64,000 nt of DNA from Anaerolineae bacterium (lineage in GTDB: Bacteria; Chloroflexota; Anaerolineae; Aggregatilineales; Aggregatilineaceae). Of the stretch, positions 60,364 through 64,000 are shown piece by piece (the first letter of the stretch is position 1; each line of letters opens with the position of its first letter). The DNA lies in NCBI GenBank assembly GCA_018432315.1, contig JAHDLB010000012.1, forward strand, positions 177,403-241,402, given 5' to 3'. A program made the translations under genes and the position numbers. The notes below the pieces were generated by a model. The model made no database searches, was not told the origin of the DNA, and worked only from the letters and a program-made list of their open reading frames with translations.

Positions 60364-63300
60364 ATGTCGTCAGCTACCGTCCAGCGCGAATCAGGGATTC
60401 CGCACGTATCAGGAGTCATCAACCGCCCCCGGCTCCTGAACAGGCTTCGCGCCGCCGTCGACCATAAGCTCACGTTGATCTGCGCCCCACCGGGGTACGG
60501 CAAGACCACGATTGCCGCCCAGTTCGCCGTCCAGACGCCGCACGTCGTCGCCTGGCATACGCTCAACGAGCGCGAGCGGGACATCCCGAACCTGTACAAC
60601 CAGGCGCTTACCACGCTGGCGCACGTCGCGCCGGGCATCCAGAATCTCGCCCCGGTGCCCGGCTACACGCCGAGTGAGTTGGCGACGCTCATCGCGGATT
60701 ACCTGCGCGAGAACACCTACCAGCAGGTCCTCTACATCCTGGACGATACGCACGTCCTGGCCGGCGCGCCCGCCGCCGAGATCTGGCTGCAAACGTTCGT
60801 CGCGCTGCTGCCGCCCAACTGCCACGTCGTCCTGATCGGGCGCATCCTGCCCAACCTGCCCCTCACCGAGATGATCGCGCGCGGCGAGGTGCTGGCGCTG
60901 GGGCAAGAACAACTCCGCTTCACAAACGAAGAGATCTACAACCTGGCGCAGGGCGCTCTGGGCACCCCGCCCTCGATGGCCGAGGTCGAGGAACTGGCCG
61001 CGCGGTTGGAAGGCTGGCCGGCGGGCACCGTCCTGGCGCTGTATCCCCTGCCCGCCGACCTGGAACAGGTGATGCTGCGCGGCGGCAAGGGGCCGGAGGC
61101 ATTGTTCAACGCGCTCGCCGGATCGATGCTGGAAGCCCAGCCGCCCGGCCTGCGCGATTTTTTGCTGGCATCCTCGACGTTGTTCCGCATGACGCCGGAG
61201 CTGTGCTCGACGGTCCTGGAGCTGCCCGACAGCGCGTACTGGCTGACGGAAGCGCAGAATCGCAGCCTGTTCCTGTCGAAGGTGTCCGGCGGGCTGGTGT
61301 ATCACCGGCTGTTCCGCGACTTTTTGCAGCAGGAACTCCGGCGCGACAACCTCAGCCTGTTCGCCAGCCTGCACACGAAGGTCGCCCGCTGGTTCGAAGA
61401 ACACGACCAGATCGACGAGAGCTTCGAGCATTACATGATCGCGGGGCTGATCGAGCGCGCCGCGGCGATCGCCGAACGCGTCGCCCAGGTGTATTTCTCG
61501 CAGGGCAAGGTCGAAACGCTGATCGAGTGGCGCAGCCAGTTGGGCCAGATCGGGATATTCGCGCCCGGCCTGCTCTACAACTGCGCCCGCGTGCACACCG
61601 ATCGCTACAGTTACGAAGAGGCGGAAGCGGCCCTTGACGAGGCCGAGCGCGGGTTCATGCGAACCGGCAACGAGATCGGGCAGGCCGACGTGCAGCTTCA
61701 GCGCGCCTTCATCCACTTGCAGCAAGGCGAGCCTCAGCGGGCGGCCTTCGAAGCCGCGACGCTGGCCGATTCGGTGCCGGCCAAGGCGAATTTGCGCGGG
61801 CGGGCGCTCAAGATTCTGGGCGTCGCTCACCTGCGGTTGGGCGAGGTCGTGGCCGCGGTCAAATACCTGGAACAGGCCCTGACCCTGCACCGCCAGGACG
61901 GCGACGCCTATGCCCTGGCGAACGTCCTGCAGGACCTGGGTGTAGCCTATCTGCGCCTCAAACGGCTGGGCGATGCCAGCGCGTGTCTGCAGGAGGTCGT
62001 CGCGCTGCGCCGGTCGCTGGGCAGCGCCGGGGCGCTGGCCGGGGCACTCAACAACCTGGGATTCTACTATCACCTGGGCGGCAACTACGAGCAGGCGCTG
62101 TCGACGCTCCAGGAGGGGCTGAGCATCGTCGCCCGCGTGCCCAATCGCCGCGTCGAGAGCGCCCTGTTGTGGAGCATGGGCGAGCTGCGGCGCGACCAGG
62201 GCGCGTTCGAAGAATCGCTGCGGCTGCACAACCGCGCCCTGGAGTTGATCGGCAACAGCGATCCGTGGCTGCGCTGCGCCGTGCTGGTCAGCGCCTCGAC
62301 ACTGCGCCGCTGGCAGGCCCACCCGCACGAGTCCGCCCTGCTGGCCGAAAAAGCGCTGGTGCTGGCGAACGCGCACGACGCGGCGCTCGAACGCGCCACG
62401 GCCAAGGCGGCCCTGTGGGCTGCCCGTGCCCAGTTGGGCGAAGCCGCGCGGGCGCGCGCGCACCTGGAAGACGTCCACGACGATCTGCGCGACAAGGGCG
62501 CTCATTCCGAGCTGGTGTGGGTCTTTGCCCTATCGGCCCAGGTTGCCCTGCTGTGCGGCGACCAGCGCAACGCCGAGCAGTATCTGCAGCGCGCCGTCAC
62601 TGAGGCCGAGGAGAGCGGCAGCCTGCAGCGCCTGGTGGCCGAGATCGTGCACACGCCCACCCTGGATGAATACGTGAGCGCCCACAGCGCCAGCTACAGC
62701 ACGCTGTTGAAACACCTGAAACATCTGCGGGCCGCCCAGGAGAAACGGCGCCCCGCGCCCCGGATGCCCGCCACCACGTCGCAGGACACCTTCAGCCTGC
62801 GCGTCGTCACGCTGGGGCGCGAGCACATCGAGCGCGACGGCGACATCGTGCCCCCATCGGACTGGCGCTCGAACACCGCGCGCGAGATGTTCCTCTACCT
62901 GTTGTTCAACGGCGCCCAGAACCGCGAGCAGATCAGCCTGTTCTTCTGGCCGGACAGCCCGCCCAAGCGCGTCCGCTCGAACTTCCACACCACCCTGTAC
63001 CGCGCGCGGCAGGCGCTGGGCGAAAACGTGATCGAATTCCGCGACGGGCTGTACTTCATCAACCCCGAAATCGACCTGTGGTGTGATGCCCAGGAAATGG
63101 AAACGCTGACCCAGCAGGCCCGCCTGCTGCCCTCGCGCGATGCCCGCACCGAGGACATGTGGCGCCGGGCCGTCGAGCTGTATCAGGGCGACTTCCTGCC
63201 ATCGTGGGATGCGGAATGGGTCATCTATCGCCGGGAAGACCTGCTCGAGGCGTACATCGAAGCCTTGATCGGCATGGGCAACTGCGCGCGGGCGCGCAGC

Positions 63301-63519
63301 GATCTGCGCGAGGCGCTGGCAACGTACCGGCGCGCCCTGGATGCCGACCCGTACCGCGAAGATGTTCACCGGGCGATCATGATCTGCTACGCGGAATCCG
63401 GCGAGAAGAAACAGGTCCTCGACCACTTGCAGAAGCTCCAGGCCCTGCTGCGCGCCGACCTGGCGATCGATCCCTCTGCCGAGACGATCTCGCTGGCCGA
63501 CGAGCTGTTGACAGGCTGA
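60364..63519 (+). CDS. MalT/SARP-like transcriptional regulator: STAND ATPase, TPR array, C-terminal winged helix and BTAD
   Basis: 1051 residues. N-terminal MalT-type STAND NTPase: NRPRLLNRLRAAVDHKLTLI, Walker A APPGYGKTTIA (~40), Walker B VLYILDDTHVL, sensor region LIGRILPNLPL. A winged-helix-like segment follows (HRLFRDFLQQELR). Residues ~400-750 are tetratricopeptide repeats (GEVVAAVKYLEQALTLHRQD, GGNYEQALSTLQEGLSIVAR). The DNA-binding winged helix is at ~809-900 (FSLRVVTLGREHIERDGDIV, RSNFHTTLYRARQALGE), then a BTAD at ~904-1045 (LYQGDFLPSWDAEWVIYRRE). SARPs such as AfsR have wHTH-BTAD first and the NTPase after, so the order here is reversed. ATG at 60364 has AGGG 8 nt upstream. Signal unknown; may act on the micro-peptide genes just downstream. 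Confidence 0.9.
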   Translation: MSSATVQRESGIPHVSGVINRPRLLNRLRAAVDHKLTLICAPPGYGKTTIAAQFAVQTPHVVAWHTLNERERDIPNLYNQALTTLAHVAPGIQNLAPVPGYTPSELATLIADYLRENTYQQVLYILDDTHVLAGAPAAEIWLQTFVALLPPNCHVVLIGRILPNLPLTEMIARGEVLALGQEQLRFTNEEIYNLAQGALGTPPSMAEVEELAARLEGWPAGTVLALYPLPADLEQVMLRGGKGPEALFNALAGSMLEAQPPGLRDFLLASSTLFRMTPELCSTVLELPDSAYWLTEAQNRSLFLSKVSGGLVYHRLFRDFLQQELRRDNLSLFASLHTKVARWFEEHDQIDESFEHYMIAGLIERAAAIAERVAQVYFSQGKVETLIEWRSQLGQIGIFAPGLLYNCARVHTDRYSYEEAEAALDEAERGFMRTGNEIGQADVQLQRAFIHLQQGEPQRAAFEAATLADSVPAKANLRGRALKILGVAHLRLGEVVAAVKYLEQALTLHRQDGDAYALANVLQDLGVAYLRLKRLGDASACLQEVVALRRSLGSAGALAGALNNLGFYYHLGGNYEQALSTLQEGLSIVARVPNRRVESALLWSMGELRRDQGAFEESLRLHNRALELIGNSDPWLRCAVLVSASTLRRWQAHPHESALLAEKALVLANAHDAALERATAKAALWAARAQLGEAARARAHLEDVHDDLRDKGAHSELVWVFALSAQVALLCGDQRNAEQYLQRAVTEAEESGSLQRLVAEIVHTPTLDEYVSAHSASYSTLLKHLKHLRAAQEKRRPAPRMPATTSQDTFSLRVVTLGREHIERDGDIVPPSDWRSNTAREMFLYLLFNGAQNREQISLFFWPDSPPKRVRSNFHTTLYRARQALGENVIEFRDGLYFINPEIDLWCDAQEMETLTQQARLLPSRDARTEDMWRRAVELYQGDFLPSWDAEWVIYRREDLLEAYIEALIGMGNCARARSDLREALATYRRALDADPYREDVHRAIMICYAESGEKKQVLDHLQKLQALLRADLAIDPSAETISLADELLTG

Positions 63520-63551
63520 CCTTCCTCCACGACTTTTTGGTCATTTTAGCC

Positions 63552-63580
63552 AAAAAACCGCCTCAAAACGGCGGTTTTTT
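63552..63580 (+). terminator. Intrinsic terminator of the STAND/BTAD regulator gene
   Basis: AAAAAACCGCC / GGCGGTTTTTT perfect 11-bp stem with 7-nt loop and a six-T end, 32 nt after the stop. Symmetric, so it could also work on the other strand. It separates the regulator from the small-peptide genes. Confidence 0.9.
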
Positions 63581-63685
63581 CGATCAATTTCCGAAATTGC
63601 CGAATTTGGTAAGCAGTTTATTGCGCACCTTCTGTTATGGTGTTGACATCATTTACTTCATGCGCACTGAGGAGACAACGTCGCT

Positions 63686-63841
63686 ATGAAAAATATGTTC
63701 TATTCGACTCTGTCTTGGCTCGTGTCCGACCCGCGCCACACCCTGGCCGTCCTGTTCGTCGTCCTGATGGCCCTGGCGCTGGCTACCGCAATCATCCCGA
63801 ACGGCATCGCCCTCGCCGGCGACATTACTTCAGGCAGCTAA
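63686..63841 (+). CDS. Small single-pass membrane peptide (copy 1 of a tandem pair)
   Basis: 51 residues, short enough to be missed by length filters. MKNMFYSTLSWLVSDPRHTL is a basic/polar head, then a hydrophobic helix AVLFVVLMALALATAII, and a short tail PNGIALAGDITSGS. The helix is long enough to span a membrane; it could also be a signal-like leader. GAGGAG lies 11 nt before the ATG. A closely related second copy follows 25 bp after the stop with mostly silent or conservative differences, strong evidence that it is translated and selected. No family recognised. It could be a membrane-active peptide, a signal peptide pheromone or a small subunit; not decided. Confidence 0.75.
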   Translation: MKNMFYSTLSWLVSDPRHTLAVLFVVLMALALATAIIPNGIALAGDITSGS

Positions 63842-63866
63842 TACTGATTAAGAGGAGATTTTTACG

Positions 63867-64000
63867 ATGAAGAACCTGTTCGTTTCGACTTTGACCTGGC
63901 TGGTTTCCGACCCGCGCCACACCCTGGCCGTCCTGTTCATCGTCCTCATGGCCCTGGCGCTGGCTTCCGCAATCATTCCGAACGGCATCGCGCTCGCCGG
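63867..64000 (+). CDS. Small single-pass membrane peptide (copy 2, cut by window end)
   Basis: 44 residues visible: MKNLFVSTLTWLVSDPRHTL, then AVLFIVLMALALASAII and PNGIALAG up to the window edge. Ribosome site AGAGGAG about 9 nt before the ATG. Against copy 1 over 44 codons, 31 codons are identical, eight differ silently, and five change residues conservatively (Met/Leu, Tyr/Val, Ser/Thr, Val/Ile, Thr/Ser). Function unknown; more copies may lie beyond the window. Confidence 0.75.
   Translation, partial: MKNLFVSTLTWLVSDPRHTLAVLFIVLMALALASAIIPNGIALA

Larger units (their letters stand above)
63686..64000 (+). repeat. Tandem direct duplication of a ~181-bp gene unit
   Basis: Two copies offset by 181 bp (63686 and 63867). 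The tract TCCGACCCGCGCCACACCCT and its continuation to CTGTTC is identical in both. The second copy runs off the window, so the number of units is not known. Confidence 0.85.

Noticed and set aside
1..64000. CRISPR arrays, tRNA or rRNA genes, insertion sequences, integrases or prophage genes
   Set aside because: No regularly spaced repeats, no cloverleaf-like or rRNA-like stretches, and no transposase or integrase frames were seen in the gaps or coding regions.

Overview
This is a GC-rich (by eye about 60-65 %) bacterial chromosome segment, densely packed with transport, carbohydrate-catabolism and exopolysaccharide genes. The gene style points to a soil- or sediment-type heterotroph of the Chloroflexota (Anaerolineae-like): several ABC importers without their own ATPase gene, DeoR and STAND/BTAD regulators, tandem GH94 phosphorylases, and an envelope polysaccharide locus with no outer-membrane exporter. 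The taxonomic placement is inference; there is no rRNA, tRNA or housekeeping marker in the window.

Layout. 1-6347 (+): a peptide/nickel-type ABC importer (binding protein entering from the left edge, two permeases, two ATPases). The second permease carries an 8-blade WD40-like insert between its first two membrane helices. 6395-9303 (-): MFS transporter, phosphodiesterase and DeoR regulator. 9381-14413: class I glutamine amidotransferase (-) facing an aldehyde:ferredoxin oxidoreductase, glutamine-synthetase-like ligase and SDR operon (+). A shared GTTTGTGTT-type motif lies at both ends of the amidotransferase gene, in front of the DeoR gene and of the oxidoreductase operon. 14464-18300 (+): sugar ABC importer. 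18394-30088 (-): a long run with a regulator, a second sugar importer, a signal-less binding-protein homologue, a metallo-hydrolase and a CoA/SDR/FAH catabolic set. Its regulator is a DeoR protein with an apparently circularly permuted sugar-binding domain inserted. 30411-32256 (+): corrinoid protein plus UroD-type methyltransferase. 32273-33814 (-): double-hotdog thioesterase and an unknown protein.

34079-47155: a Wzx/Wzy-type exopolysaccharide locus. It has a PglF-like dehydratase, flippase fused to a glycosyltransferase, polymerase, two GT4 enzymes, initiating sugar transferase, DegT aminotransferase and BY-kinase, all on (-). A hexapeptide acyltransferase converges from (+). 47537-48796 (+): Tat-exported DUF362 protein. 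48878-55052: an isomerase/FGGY kinase/class II aldolase operon (-) and, divergently, a ROK sugar kinase and a LacD-type aldolase (+). 55099-59967 (-): two GH94 phosphorylases behind a good promoter with a perfect 16-bp palindromic operator. 60364-63519 (+): a MalT/SARP-like regulator. The right edge holds two tandem paralogous ~51-residue membrane peptides, the second cut by the window end.

The theme is uptake and breakdown of plant-type sugars and peptides. Importers bring in oligosaccharides, phosphorylases and isomerase-kinase-aldolase modules feed them to glycolysis, and local regulators sit beside most operons. The most unusual items are the WD40-bearing permease, the permuted DeoR fusion, the tandem micro-peptides and the binding protein with a second partial lobe.
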